Shown here: positions 13,333 to 24,694 of the stretch, one piece after another | Layout of the letters: each line of letters begins with the position of its first letter | How positions within the stretch are numbered: the stretch's first letter is position 1 | Source of the DNA: Carettochelys insculpta | Lineage: Eukaryota > Chordata > Testudines > Carettochelyidae | Assembly (NCBI RefSeq): GCF_033958435.1 | Contig: NC_134150.1 | Span: 39,799,501-39,863,500 of the forward strand | Direction: 5' to 3' | Length of the DNA stretch: 64,000 bases | Translations under genes and position numbers: made by a program | The notes under the pieces: generated by a model | Told to the model about the DNA's origin: nothing | Database searches by the model: none | What the model saw: only the letters and a program-made list of their open reading frames with translations

Positions 13333-13492
13333 GCATCAGCCTGTAGCACCTTAAAGACCACGGATTTTATTCACTAAGCGATGAGCTTCTGCGGGTGAGA
13401 CCCACTTGGTCAGATTTGACGGCGTGAGTCTTACCCACGAAAGCTCATCACCTAATAATTAAACTTGCTAGTCCTTAAGGTGTCTTGTAGAC
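13333..13492. mobile_element. Palindromic fold-back element, copy 1
   Basis: Left arm tgtagcaccttaaagacca with gatgagcttctgcgggtgag; right arm ttacccacgaaagctcatca with cttgctagtccttaaggtgt. It has the same arm sequences and arrangement as the 21-kb copy, but shorter and more diverged. Confidence 0.75.
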
Positions 13493-13709
13493 TGTGAAAC
13501 CTTGTAAGGAGAGGCCGTTCCCAGGGCTTTGGGCATCAGGCAGGCTAGGACCACAAAGAGAAAGCATTGCCCCAGTATTTTGGCTTCTGCCTTGCCCTTA
13601 GGTGGCTTTAGAAACACTTTTGGCACACGCTTTCCCACCCTCCCAGGCCCACCGCAGCCCCGCAGCAGCCATCCCCCACTCTTCTCTCCCCAGAACACCA
13701 CTTCCTTAC

Positions 13710-13808
13710 CTTTAAAGCAAAAGCACAGGACAAGTAGACAATAAAGTTGTTTTCTATTTGACTACCGGCCGGGGGCACCATAATCTCAACCGCTGATGAC
13801 TGCTGACC
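13710..13808 (-). CDS. TMEM67-like exon 14
   Basis: Thirty-three codons, phase 0 at both ends. It begins GQQSSAVEIMVPPAG and ends FIVYLSCAFALK, aligned to human AQKSVSVLLPMP and FVTYVGCAFALK. It covers the loop and the start of the third span. Donor GTAAGG. Confidence 0.92.
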
Positions 13809-13824
13809 CTGTGGGATGGATTAA

Positions 13825-14850
<1,026 letters not shown>

Positions 14851-15219
14851 CAGTGGCAGAGTTTCCCCAGTGCTTTGTCTGTCAGATTTTAAATATCCCA
14901 AGCAAGTGGAATTCCATCACTAGCAGCAGGGAATCTTTCCTGCTTTCCACTGCTTTCCTTGGAGGAACAAGATGTCCCATCGCCTCTTTATTCTGGTCCT
15001 GTTTCAACCCAGAGCAATCTGACTGGGCCTTGATCCTGTGCTTGTCACAGATCCTCCCTGTCCTCAGAGGCAGGCACGTGAAAAATGCAGATCCTGGAGA
15101 TTTCAAATGTACCTTGGTATCTGCTCTATCAAGCTCCAAGCCAGGCAGATCTCGGTTACACCAGAACTAGTAGCTAGGGAAAGAGCAGGCAAAATGCATA
15201 AAGAAACACAATGACTCAC

Positions 15220-15318
15220 CTTGAAAACAATAAGCCAATAAATCCCCGTCCCCAGCGTGACCATGAAGAAGGCATTACCCAGGGCACCAGCAAGGAAGGC
15301 AAAGAACTTGACTAAAAT
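15220..15318 (-). CDS. TMEM67-like exon 13: second transmembrane segment
   Basis: Thirty-three codons, phase 0 at both ends. It contains ALGNAFFMVTLGTGIYWLIV, one of the best-conserved parts (human [20 protein letters not shown]). The acceptor has a pyrimidine-rich tract (ttccttccacag) and the donor is GTGAGTCA. Confidence 0.95.
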
Positions 15319-16194
15319 CTGTGGAAGGAAAAAGGAAATGGACAAATATTGTGAGGAAAAAAAATGTTCCATGAGTCAGCTTGACCTTTGTCCTGGGATC
15401 AACTGCAGGAACGTTGACTCTTTCTTACATCCAGAAGGATCCCAAGGAATGTAACAGATGCTGGCCCATTTCCAGCATGGATCAGAACAGACACAGTACC
15501 CACTAACTTCAAGTGGAAGCACCACCTGCTTTCGCCACAGATGAATGGGGTCTTAAATGTAGCCAAGGCACCCTCCAGTAGGGAAACATGTTAGATCGAG
15601 CAGCTCCCCCTCCAGGACGTTGACACACCTAATCAATAGCTGAGCAGCTGTCTGAAGGCTCAAGGATCTCATCTCAAAAGTGGCTGGAGTGACGATGCTA
15701 ATGCAGCTCTGGGATGGCCGTGTGGAGGGTGCCTCTCTCCCAACATGGTATGGAGGTATTTCCCTTTTCTCCAGTGCTCTCCACCCAAAGTGCTCAGACG
15801 CTTTACAGGCATTAATGAATGCAACCTGTGCCTCCCCCTGGAGTGATGTTATGATTCCCACTTTACAGAGGCAAAACTGAGGCAGGGACCAGTGAGCACC
15901 AGGAGTAGACCCTCTTGGTTCTAATCCCCAGGTTTCAGCTGTACCCACAATTTGAGGTAGGGAGCATTTAGCCCTGCTTTTGTGTCCCAGACAAAGAGCA
16001 GTCCTAGGCAAGCTTTAAAGAGACTGATTCAAAGGAGAGGAGGGAGCTCACAGGAAAGGGTAAGCCCTGCGACCCAAGAGAGATGTATGGAAACAACATG
16101 TCGAGCAGACTAGCAATGGATGTACACAGCAAGGGCAGGGGAGCACAATAGAAAAACCTGAGCTCATGAAGCCTGGGTAGGATAAAATCAGTGG

Positions 16195-16430
16195 AGCAGA
16201 GTTGGATTCACACACAAGCTAAGTAAGCTACAGCTTAGGGCCTCAACATGCAAAAACATTACTAACATTTAGTTACATCCTTGCCTATGTACCAGCATAT
16301 ATACAAATATAAATATTATTTCTATTGTCTTTGTCCTTTCTGTTAGAATAAGACACATTCTCGGGTAATGCGATGGGGCCTCTTAAACTTCATGTAGTTT
16401 AGGGCCTCAGCATATCTCAATCCAGTCCTG
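16195..16430. mobile_element. Putative non-autonomous DNA transposon
   Basis: Imperfect inverted ends: gttggattcacacacaagct with agggcctcaaca on the left, and tagggcctcagcatatctca with atccagtcctg on the right. The AT-rich interior has no ORF. Confidence 0.45.
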
Positions 16431-16706
16431 AAATGGGGGAAGCAGTCAGAAAGCAGAGGCTGCTTTGAACTGGATTCAGACCGAGATAGGCAACAGGTGA
16501 AGCTGACCAAAGACATGGGTGTCAGACTAGTTGGGTGGAGGCAGGTCAGGATGGAAGAAGCTCATGAGACAGGGAATTTGGGAACTGGGGAGACACTGTT
16601 AAGTATATTTGCAATGTTGGGACAATTGTCACATTCTGGCAACATTAAGACGACAGCAACATGCAGCTTGCAGGCCCCTAGCCAACATTTACTCCCGCTT
16701 CCTTAC

Positions 16707-16805
16707 TATAAAGCCTGTATTCTGAAGTCTAGACCTCCGCACCCAGCTGCTGGTCTTCAGCATGGCGTACAAGGCTGCCACAGAGCCCAGGGCAGCAAGC
16801 GCTAT
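16707..16805 (-). CDS. TMEM67-like exon 12: first transmembrane segment
   Basis: Thirty-three codons, phase 0 at both ends. It encodes a hydrophobic stretch IALAALGSVAALYAMLKTSS followed by basic WVRRSRLQ. This matches human [20 protein letters not shown] and its following basic cluster. Donor GTAAGG. It is one of three consecutive 99-base exons. Confidence 0.92.
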
Positions 16806-17067
16806 CTGTCAAAGAAAGAAGTTGTCACTTGTCCCAGAACTCAGAAGAGAAGGCAAATCGCATGCCCGGGCTGAGCACCTGCTCTGTAGCTGGTCTGGCT
16901 ACATGGGCCTAATGATCCCTGTTCTGGCCTTAAAAATCTACACATCTGTGGAAAGTGAGATGAGATGGGTACAATTCCAACCTGCACTGATTGATTAGCA
17001 CCCATGAGACCCATGTGGACACGAGTCGCCATTGCATATATTCTCCTGGGGGCTAAAGTCTCTTCTT

Positions 17068-17402
17068 ACACTGAAACTGCAATCTCTGTAATCTGGAACT
17101 CTCTCATGCAGCAAACTCTGTAATCCGGCATGATTTTAGTGAGCCGCACAACCACTTACCATGGGTGCGGCCAAGCTCCCCGTAGTGTCATAAAGTTTGT
17201 TCCCAGGCACCAGTCCTGGCCCTCAGTGTTCTGTGCTGCTATTTAGCTGTAATTTACCCTTCAATGTCTTCTGAGAGCCCAGTAAGCAGTTGGAAGTGTC
17301 AGTAATGCTGCTTGAAAATATTGACCTCCCATGATCCAGCAAATTCTCTTGTCTGGCACCGGCCAGGTCCCGAGGGTGCCGGATGAGAGAGGTTCAACCA
17401 GT
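17068..17402. mobile_element. Putative Tc1/mariner (Tigger-like) MITE
   Basis: Contains ctctgtaatccggcatgatt on the left and cccgagggtgccggatgaga then gaggttcaacc on the right. These resemble the ends of pogo/Tigger-derived elements. A related right end (ctgagggtgccggatcagta) occurs at 10845-10865. Confidence 0.4.
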
Positions 17403-17539
17403 ACTGGGTTTTCAGATCCCTGGTCCCAGACTTTCCCTTCATTGCTTATCATGCCGTCCAACCGAGATCCCTGCAGAAACTAATCTGGTGTCCTAACTGG
17501 ATGTCATGGTTGCTTCCTTTTTTAAAAAAAATTTTAAAC

Positions 17540-17732
17540 AATGCTCCCTCAGCTCTTTCCCATCCATGGGCAGAATACAATTTTTATGTGCACCAAACCG
17601 TGTGCAAATGGGCACCACCCATAAGAACACAAATCCAGCAGCAGGTGCTCTACTAATGAGATGGGCAGCATTTGAATCTCTCCTGAGCAGCTGGCCAAGC
17701 ACTCCAGCATACAGAGAACACTAACACAAGCC
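17540..17732. repeat. TIR element (GTTCCCT family), copy 2
   Basis: Starts aatgctccctcagctctttc and ends atacagagaacact. The interior holds tttttatgtgcaccaaaccg and gaatctctcctgagcagc, shared with the other copies. Confidence 0.6.
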
Positions 17733-17862
17733 TTTCCAAATCCATCCTTCCCTTCATACCTCAGCACAGCCTTCCTGTCTCCTCCAGGCACATTCCTACC
17801 TCAGGATGGCCCACTGGAGGCCCATGGCCCATAGTACAGCATGCGCGAATGCTAGTACTCAC

Positions 17863-17919
17863 ATCTGTGTCTCGCTGAGATGTTCCAGGGTTCCATGTGT
17901 ACGACACGGCAAAGGATAC
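17863..17919 (-). CDS. TMEM67-like exon 11 (last ectodomain exon)
   Basis: Nineteen codons, phase 0 at both ends. It reads VSFAVSYTWNPGTSQRDTD, aligned to human VSFSVTYEMDHGEAHVQTD, immediately before the first membrane span. Donor GTGAGT. Confidence 0.92.
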
Positions 17920-19102
17920 CTGCCAGGAAAAGAAAGAAAGAGTCGAGCTTGGGAGGCAGCAGCCAGGCAGCTTTGGACTGGAGCTTGAATTAGCAACGCT
18001 GCCCAGGCTTTTCAAGAGTGGCTTGCAGTTTGGTGGGGAGATGGGAAAAAGACACCCGGGGCACAATATTCAGAAAGTGCTGAGCCACTGGCCTCCGAAA
18101 ATCGGCTTTGTTTTAGGTTGTTCACTGCCGAAATCTCAAGTCCCTTTGGAAGGCATGGCCTGGATGTGCTTTCACAGCAATGGTGAGCCTCACCGGTGGT
18201 TGACTTAGTTCTTCAAGACCTGAAAATCTCAATACATTTGTCTGTCCAACAACGGAATGGCCTGGCAAAGTCCGGATGGAAACAGGCTGCCGCTATTGTG
18301 CAGAGACCTTATCTACAATGGCAAAAGCACGACCCATTATTTACCTGGGTGGCCTTGGTGGCAGAAGCTGCAGTGCAGGCGTGAGACTGATGCTCTTTGC
18401 ACTATGCTGTCAGTATCTGCTCAGAACAAGGTTAGCCATCACCAGGGTAAAGGCTCCAGAGTCCACCTCTGCCATGCCCACAATATAACTACCGCCCAGG
18501 GAGCTGCCCGCTGGGGAATTATTTATTGTGGTGTTACGGTCATGCCGAGAGTCCCTGAGAGAGAGCAGCATACCTGGCACTGTACAGCCCCTAGGAGCTG
18601 ACAGCAGTGGTTAGTAAACTAACCTGTGGCCCACGGATCCCAAGCTGCACCCCTCCCCGCCATGTCTCTCTTGCACACAGGGACACCGGAGCCTGCACTT
18701 CCTACACCTCTCCCCTCCTTCTGAGCACTTTTGAATACCATGAATCACCTGATTTGTGCTCTGTCCCTGATCCTCTCCCTCCCCGCCAAAGCTGGAACAC
18801 CGCGAATCAGCTGTTTGCAGTGTTCCAGTTCAGGGACGGAGAGGGAGGAGGAGGTAAGTGAGGGGCTCTAGTGCACAAGAGGTATGGGGGAGGGAGGCAC
18901 ACCGGGGGGGGGCTGCAGGGCAGGCCACCCACTATTCCTGGTTGCCCATCCCCTGACTTATAGAATAACTGGACAGGCAGATCAAGGGTTGGAGGGGGAA
19001 CAGAGGTACAGAGAGGAGAAGGGAGTCACCCAAGTTCACTTGTAGAGCCAGAAATGGAAGGCAGGTCTCCTATCTCCCAGTTCAGTGCTCTACCCACTAG
19101 GC

Positions 19103-19428
19103 CAGGAGTCAGCAACCTCCGGCACAGGTGCTAAGAGTGGCACGCGAGCCGATTTTCATTGGCACTTGAGGTGGGAATTCAGCCCCACCCCTCCTCCCCC
19201 ATGCACCAGGAGCTTGCTCAAAGCCAGGCCTCCTGTGGATTAATAAAAGACCAGCTAATGCCACCAACCCCCACCTAAACGGTAAAGCTCTGCAGCTTCA
19301 CTTATTAACGAAGCAGTTGTAAGTAGGACTATTAGTGACTTTAAAAAGTATCACCGGCACTTGGACTGTACATGGGGGTCAAAAGGTCACGTTTCAGCAC
19401 GCCGGCTCGGAAAGGTTGCTGACCCCTG
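19103..19428. mobile_element. hAT-like MITE, copy A
   Basis: Inverted ends caggagtcagcaacctccgg and cggaaaggttgctgacccct. Flanking 8-mers cactaggc and cagtaggt look like a diverged 8-bp target-site duplication, as expected for hAT. Same family as the element at 30.76 kb. Confidence 0.65.
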
Positions 19429-20109
19429 CAGTAGGTGCGGAGAGTTGCTGGTGCTGATGCAGCCTTTCCGAAAGCTGATGGGCGCACGCCCCAGAAGATG
19501 GAATCAGTGGGTTGGCTTTCAGGTTAGACCGCACGTTGTCCCGTGCCCACCCCACTCCAGGTTGGTAACCAGTTCCAGAGCACTTACGTCCCCAGCTAAT
19601 AATCCGATGCAAGGGTGACAGGTGCTCTGCCTGCAGGGTTTGCCTCACCGCCCTTGCAGAAGCGTGCAGCACGCGGTAATAGCTAAGATGTCCCATGAAC
19701 AAGGCACTTAGACGTCCGCATGATCTAAGCTGCGCTGCTAAGTAGTGTGCGCACAAAGAGACGGGTCCCATTCGGGCGGAGCTGAGAAGCTGGCCCTCAA
19801 GGGGCAGCTGACCTCTCCGGGCAGGCGTCTTCTTCTGGCTCAAAGACATAAGCAGCCTGTTCCGAAAAAGAGGCAGCGCTGCTTCAAAGACTGGCAGTGG
19901 GAAGCCCTAAGCAGCCGGTGACCCATTTGTGCACTGCCCTGAATCTGTCCTACCTGCTCCAGGTACGTGCAGGAGATTGCCTGATCTGCACTTAATTTTC
20001 CGGTTTTCTGGGCCTGCCCCAGAGCCACCATCAGTCTGGGCATCTTGATGCGTGACCGCACACGGCCTCATCTGCCAGCCCCCTGCATAGAGTTTGCTAC
20101 ATCTCCTAC

Positions 20110-20178
20110 CTGGCTGGCAAAGGGCGGGCTCAGTAAGAGGAGGTACAATTGAACTCAGTCTCAACCCGGACATCCAGA
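20110..20178 (-). CDS. Doubtful, possibly disrupted TMEM67-like ectodomain exon
   Basis: Human meckelin has about 35 residues here (S-VHLVPNT...NIYPPLIT...). After an AG at 20179-20180, in the right phase, the minus strand reads S-LDVRVETEFN, then a stop in that frame. The adjacent frame reads SIVPPLT, like NIYPPLIT. The acceptor lacks a pyrimidine tract, and the donor GTAGGA leaves the wrong phase for the next exon. It may be a decayed exon, a consensus indel or chance similarity. Confidence 0.3.
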
Positions 20179-20855
20179 CTCATTCCCGGCTCTAATTATC
20201 ACCTGCTGAAACAACAGCTGCCAAGCGCGAGGGAAAGCAAAGGAAAGTCAACCAGCTCTGTTGTTTCAGCTGCTTCATTTCGTATTATTCCTCCCTTCCC
20301 CCCCCCTCGGCAGCTCCCGCCCAGGGGACACTGCGGTGCCACAAACTTGCCTGCGTTGCTGCAGTGCGATCTTGCTTTGCATACTTCACTGTCAACAGGA
20401 AAGCAGGCTGGTCTCCTGGGCTACTGGTTGGCAAGTCAACACTGCAGGAGCGGGCGTGTGGGGGGGGAGCGAACAGAGAAGGGTTATCCGGGGGACAGAG
20501 CAAATAATTGGAGAGGCGAACAATGAATTTTAATGAAACCTCGGTGGGAAACAAGGGTGGGGAGCGGAGCTAATTGCGCAGAGCGAGATGGGGAGATTAG
20601 AATTCTTTTCGCACGGAAGATGGCGAGTCTCAGCACGAGGGGCGACGCGGAGACAGGCATCTCCGTGGGGAGGGTGGGAAAGGAGGGGCCATCTATAAGC
20701 TGGCGAGGAATACGCTAGGGAGCGGGTGACTGGTTATAAATGCCGTCTCTGCTGGGCACACCAGGCTGCCAGGGGGCCCAGACTCCGCTCTTGCTGATGG
20801 GGCACTCAGCGGGCGTTTGTGCAGAGCTGTCCATGGAGGCAAGGAGGCTGCCCCA

Positions 20856-21793
20856 GGGGTGGGCATAATACAGCTTCTGGGCCGTATCCGGCCTGCCTAA
20901 CACTTGGATCCAGCCGGCAGGCTGCATCTAGCCCACACACTATTTATATCCTTGCATGTTGAATAGTAACAGAGAGGAAGCCGTGCTAGTCTAGACACTA
21001 TCAAAACAAAAAGCTGTCAAGTAGCACTTTAAAGACTAGCAAAATAGTTTATTAGGTGATGAGCTTTCGTGGGACAGACCCACTTCTTCAGACCACAGCC
21101 AGACCAGACCAGACTCAATATTTAAGGCACAGAGAGCTCTTTGTGTCTTAAATATTGAGTCTGTTCTGGTCTGGCTGTGGTCTGAAGAAGTGGGTCTGTC
21201 CCACGAAAGCTCATCACCTAATAAACTATTTTGCTAGTCTTTAAAGTGCTACTTGACTGCTTTTTGTTTTGACTATTTATATCCCACTGCTTCACAGACA
21301 GGGGGCTCAGTGAGCTGGGAGGGGGGCATCAGCAGATTGGAGCAGGGTGCTGCTTGCGTGGTGAGCGGAGGGAGGGGGCGAGGACAGGCAACCCCTTGCT
21401 GCTACCGCAGCCCACAGCTGCTCATGATCCCATGTAAACCTCTCCCCTCCCATCCACAGGACAGCTGGGGCGGCTGCCACGGGGCCCGGGCAGGCCACCC
21501 TAGTTCGTCCTATGGACTGGGCGGCTCTCCTCGCTGTTACGGCACTGCCTGGCTGCCACCTGGGGTTCTTGCAGCTATTTAAAAACCCTGCAGCTCCCCA
21601 ACCCCACCACTGCCCCAGCAGCACAGTGTAAATAATACGACGGCCATGAGTGGGATCCAGCCACAGGTGTATCTTGCCCGTCCCTGCAATAGACGGTGAG
21701 GTAATTTCATTAATTAGAAACGTGCAGCCCCTGGCAGCTTTCCAAAACTCACGGAGTGGCCCCTCTAGCCAAAATGATTGCCCACACCTGGGT
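20856..21793. mobile_element. hAT-like element interrupted by a fold-back element
   Basis: The ends ccaggggtgggcataataca and aatgattgcccacacctggg are inverted repeats. Internal blocks gggccgtatccggcctgcc and agtgggatccagccac belong to the same type. The interior is split by a 320-base palindromic insertion flanked by a 13-bp direct repeat. Confidence 0.6.
20952..21271. mobile_element. Palindromic fold-back element, nested
   Basis: The left arm (about 20.99-21.13 kb) and right arm (about 21.14-21.27 kb) are near-perfect reverse complements around the centre agagctct at 21133-21140. Both contain the block tgaagaagtgggtctgtccc or its complement, and gctcatcacctaataaac. A perfect 13-bp duplication (actatttatatcc) flanks it at 20939-20951 and 21272-21284. 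Confidence 0.85.
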
Positions 21794-22538
21794 TACACAA
21801 ACAAATAGCTCAGCTGGGCCCTGCCGACTCCTCTGGCACTTTAACACAAGGGTCGCTAGCCCGGTGCGAGTTCCAAATGCAGATGGCTGGACTGGCGGCT
21901 TGTGGGCCCCAGGCACTGAGCTGTGCAAAGTGCCCAGGTTAAGTAAAAGGAAAGCACCCTGGGACTGCCACAGAGTGTGCTGGCACTGTGCTCTGGGGGG
22001 CCTACGGGCTGGCAGACTTCGCTCAGGGCTTGGCCAGGGACACCAATCGCACGGCAAGGGAGCTGATACCCAGGCCTGGATGCATATATCTCAAAGGCGG
22101 TGTTATTGGTTATTACCCCGGGAGCAGGTCATATATGGCGGGGCAGCTCTCGCCCCTTACGTTGGGGCTCTCTGGCACCACCTAGCCGTCTCTCCCACCC
22201 TCTCTGCCCGCTAGCTGTGGACTCCTCCCTAGGGGTGGAGCTACAAGTCTCAGCATTCTAACCGAAGGGCCAGCCTTTGTATTTTGGCCCGGGGTTCCCG
22301 ACATGTTGCAAGGTTCAACCCCTTCCTAATGCTAGAGAAGAAAAGTTATTGCCCAGCTAGTTCCCTCAGACTTTGAATTCTTTGTGCTCTGGGGCTTGGC
22401 CTCCTACAGAGACAGCCACCCAGCACTTAATAGTCCTAGAGGAATGCCTGCAACATCCCTTCGTTGTGATACACGTGGGGAGAGCCATTCAGGAAGCTGA
22501 GCCAGTGAGTAACCCAGTGGTCTGCCCAGCCCAGTTAC

Positions 22539-22656
22539 CTTAAGAGCAGCCCTGCTGCCAATGTGACAGAGACTGGTTGATTGGACAGGTTCCCCTGCCG
22601 GCCTGACAGCCCATCCACAAGAAAGAATCTTCTTAGCCTGTGAGATTTCAGAGAGG
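22539..22656 (-). CDS. TMEM67-like exon 9 (ectodomain)
   Basis: Two bases plus 38 codons plus two bases. It reads SHRLRRFFLVDGLSGRQGNL, matching human [20 protein letters not shown], then SNQPVSVTLAAGLLL. The acceptor has a strong tract (tgtgtctttcag) and the donor is GTAACT. It ends in phase 2, so a 1+3n-base exon is needed before exon 11. Confidence 0.88.
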
Positions 22657-22904
22657 CTGAAAGACACATGCAGAGAGGAGGTTTAGCTGCATGCACAGTT
22701 GCACTGTTTCTGGTGCCCAGAGCAGCCAACCAAGTGCAACGGGCCCCTGGCTAACTATTTACAGAGAATCCCACCCCAGATATGAAGAACCTGGGATGAG
22801 AACACACACAGCTCTTTGCACCAGGAGAGCTCATAACTAGCCCTCCCACATCCAGCCCACCAAGCTGTTCATTGGTAACACTATTATTCCCTCGTTGTTG
22901 CCTA

Positions 22905-23090
22905 GGGGTTTTTATTTGTCAGTCAATCTCAAAGTACTTTAAACAGGTCAGGCTCATTATTCCCATTGTGCAGGTGGGAAAACTGAGGCACAGAGCCATG
23001 ACAAGACTTGTCCAAGATCACCCAGGAGGCTAGCACTATAGCCAGGAATAGAAACCTGGTCTCCTGAGTCTCAGGAGCAGTGGAATTCAG
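22905..23090 (-). mobile_element. CORE-SINE (MIR-like), antisense
   Basis: Contains aggtgggaaaactgaggcac, caagatcacccaggaggct and gaaacctggtctcctgagtc, the reversed MIR-like body. Confidence 0.55.
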
Positions 23091-23227
23091 TGTAGCCCAC
23101 AGATTAAAAAGAGAATGGCACAATTTTTGATAGTAATAAACCATCTCTCCCTCTGGCATGGATTTGGTTTGCCAGATCTGTGGTTTTCAGACCAATTTAG
23201 CAGGCGCTTTAAGCACATGCGTAAGTT

Positions 23228-23556
23228 ATTCCCTAGTTCAGTGTTAAACTTTTTGAGGCCACAGAGCACCAAACAATAATATTTTTAAATGCGGAGCATC
23301 TATGGAAATTTTCTTTAAAAAATTATCATCAGACCAAAAAAATTAAAAAAAAAAAAAGAAAATTAAACAGCAACATATGCAGCAAACACAAAATGAAGTA
23401 ATTTAATCAAGTATCATAGCAGTGAAGAAGTAACATTGTAGCAGAGACTATATACTTGCACCCCATTTCATTGCTAGTTCCTATGCAGCACTGCACACCT
23501 GCGAGTTGTTCACAGAACAATACTATTCCACAGAATATAGTTTAAGAAACATTGCC
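23228..23556. mobile_element. Putative hAT-like MITE
   Basis: Ends cagtgttaaactttttgagg and gtttaagaaacattgcc are imperfect inverted repeats. The AT-rich interior has an A-run at 23344-23362. Confidence 0.45.
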
Positions 23557-23565
23557 AGAGATCAT

Positions 23566-23728
23566 CTCAGAGGGGTAGCTGTGTCAGTCTGCACCGTCAC
23601 AAAAAACAAGCAGTCCTGTAGCACCTTAAAGGCTAAAAGGTTTATTTATTAGGTAATGAGCTTTTGTGGGTAAGCTCATTATGTAATAAATAAAATTGTT
23701 AGTCTTTAAGGGGCTACAGGACAGCTTA
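23566..23728. mobile_element. Palindromic fold-back element, copy 3
   Basis: Left arm cagtcctgtagcaccttaaa with ttaggtaatgagcttttgtg; right arm taagctcattatgtaataaa with ttgttagtctttaaggggct and acaggac. The centre is shorter than in the 21-kb copy. Confidence 0.75.
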
Positions 23729-24538
23729 GTCCCTAAAGAAAACCCATCAGCATCAACGTAGCTTAGCCAGAGTAAAAGTCTAAGACTTTGCAGGACTGGA
23801 ATTTGAATTTGTTCTGATTCTTTTTAGCAGAACTTCTTCATAAAGACAAATCCAAACCAAAATAAATCTGGTGAGAAAGCTGAAATTTGGCAAAGGTGCC
23901 TTACAAAATATAAGAGGGGGACTAGATATCAATTTTTTTAAATGAAACAAGTCTGCTTTCAAATTCACCAAGTTCAGCACAAAAGATCACATTTTGTGTG
24001 AGAATTTCCACATTTACAAACCCAAATCAAACTATGCCAATCAAACCTATGCCACTTTGAAAAAATGGAACCCAAATAACAAGGCAGGTAAATAGAGCAT
24101 CATCCCCCATTTACTGGTGGGCAGTCTAAGCTACTAAGGACAAGAGTTTCAGACTCCTCCAGGCACAAAAGCAGATTAAAAAAATGTACACGCACATTTG
24201 TGTATCTAAACTGTGTGCACATTTACCATAATTGCATAAGCAGATATGCTAAGTGTCCATGAAGTGACGAGAGAGACTGGAACTGATAACCATGCCACCA
24301 TTTTTGCAGAAGGATGGGTCTGAAAATCTGGACCTAAGGGACCTGGTCAAGTTCTCACAAGTCAGCCTGCAACATCGCCATCACCATGTTGGTGCCGTGA
24401 TATTAGAGACACAAAACAGGTGAGGCAATATCTTTTATTGGACCAATCAAGTCAGTGTCAGAACAAGGATTAGAAACTAGCTGTCTCTTGATTCTCAGGC
24501 CTATGCCTGAGCAGTAAACTATGGTATCTCCAGGAAAA

Positions 24539-24694
24539 CAAAACAGCAGAAATGTAGCACTTTAAAGATTAACAAAATGATTCATTCAGTTATGAGCTTT
24601 GGTGTCCATCATTTTTGTTAAGCCTTTAAAGTGCTACATTTCTGCTGTTTTGTTTTGTTGGAGTGCAGACTAACACGGCTACCTCTCCGTACCG
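24539..24694. mobile_element. Palindromic fold-back element, copy 4
   Basis: Left arm caaaacagcagaaatgtagc and actttaaagattaacaaaat; right arm ttttgttaagcctttaaagt and gctacatttctgctgttttg, then actaacacggctacctctcc. Direct repeats ccaggaaaa flank it at 24530-24538 and 24695-24703. Confidence 0.75.

Noticed and set aside
19954..20023. Minus-strand segment ending CTYLEQ before GTAGGA as the missing ectodomain exon
   Set aside because: The end phase fits, but similarity to meckelin is weak and the acceptor is poor. The 20110-20178 segment resembles the family better, though it is damaged.
22083..22140. CArG-like box (tcatatatggcg)
   Set aside because: An imperfect single motif deep in an intron with no supporting context.
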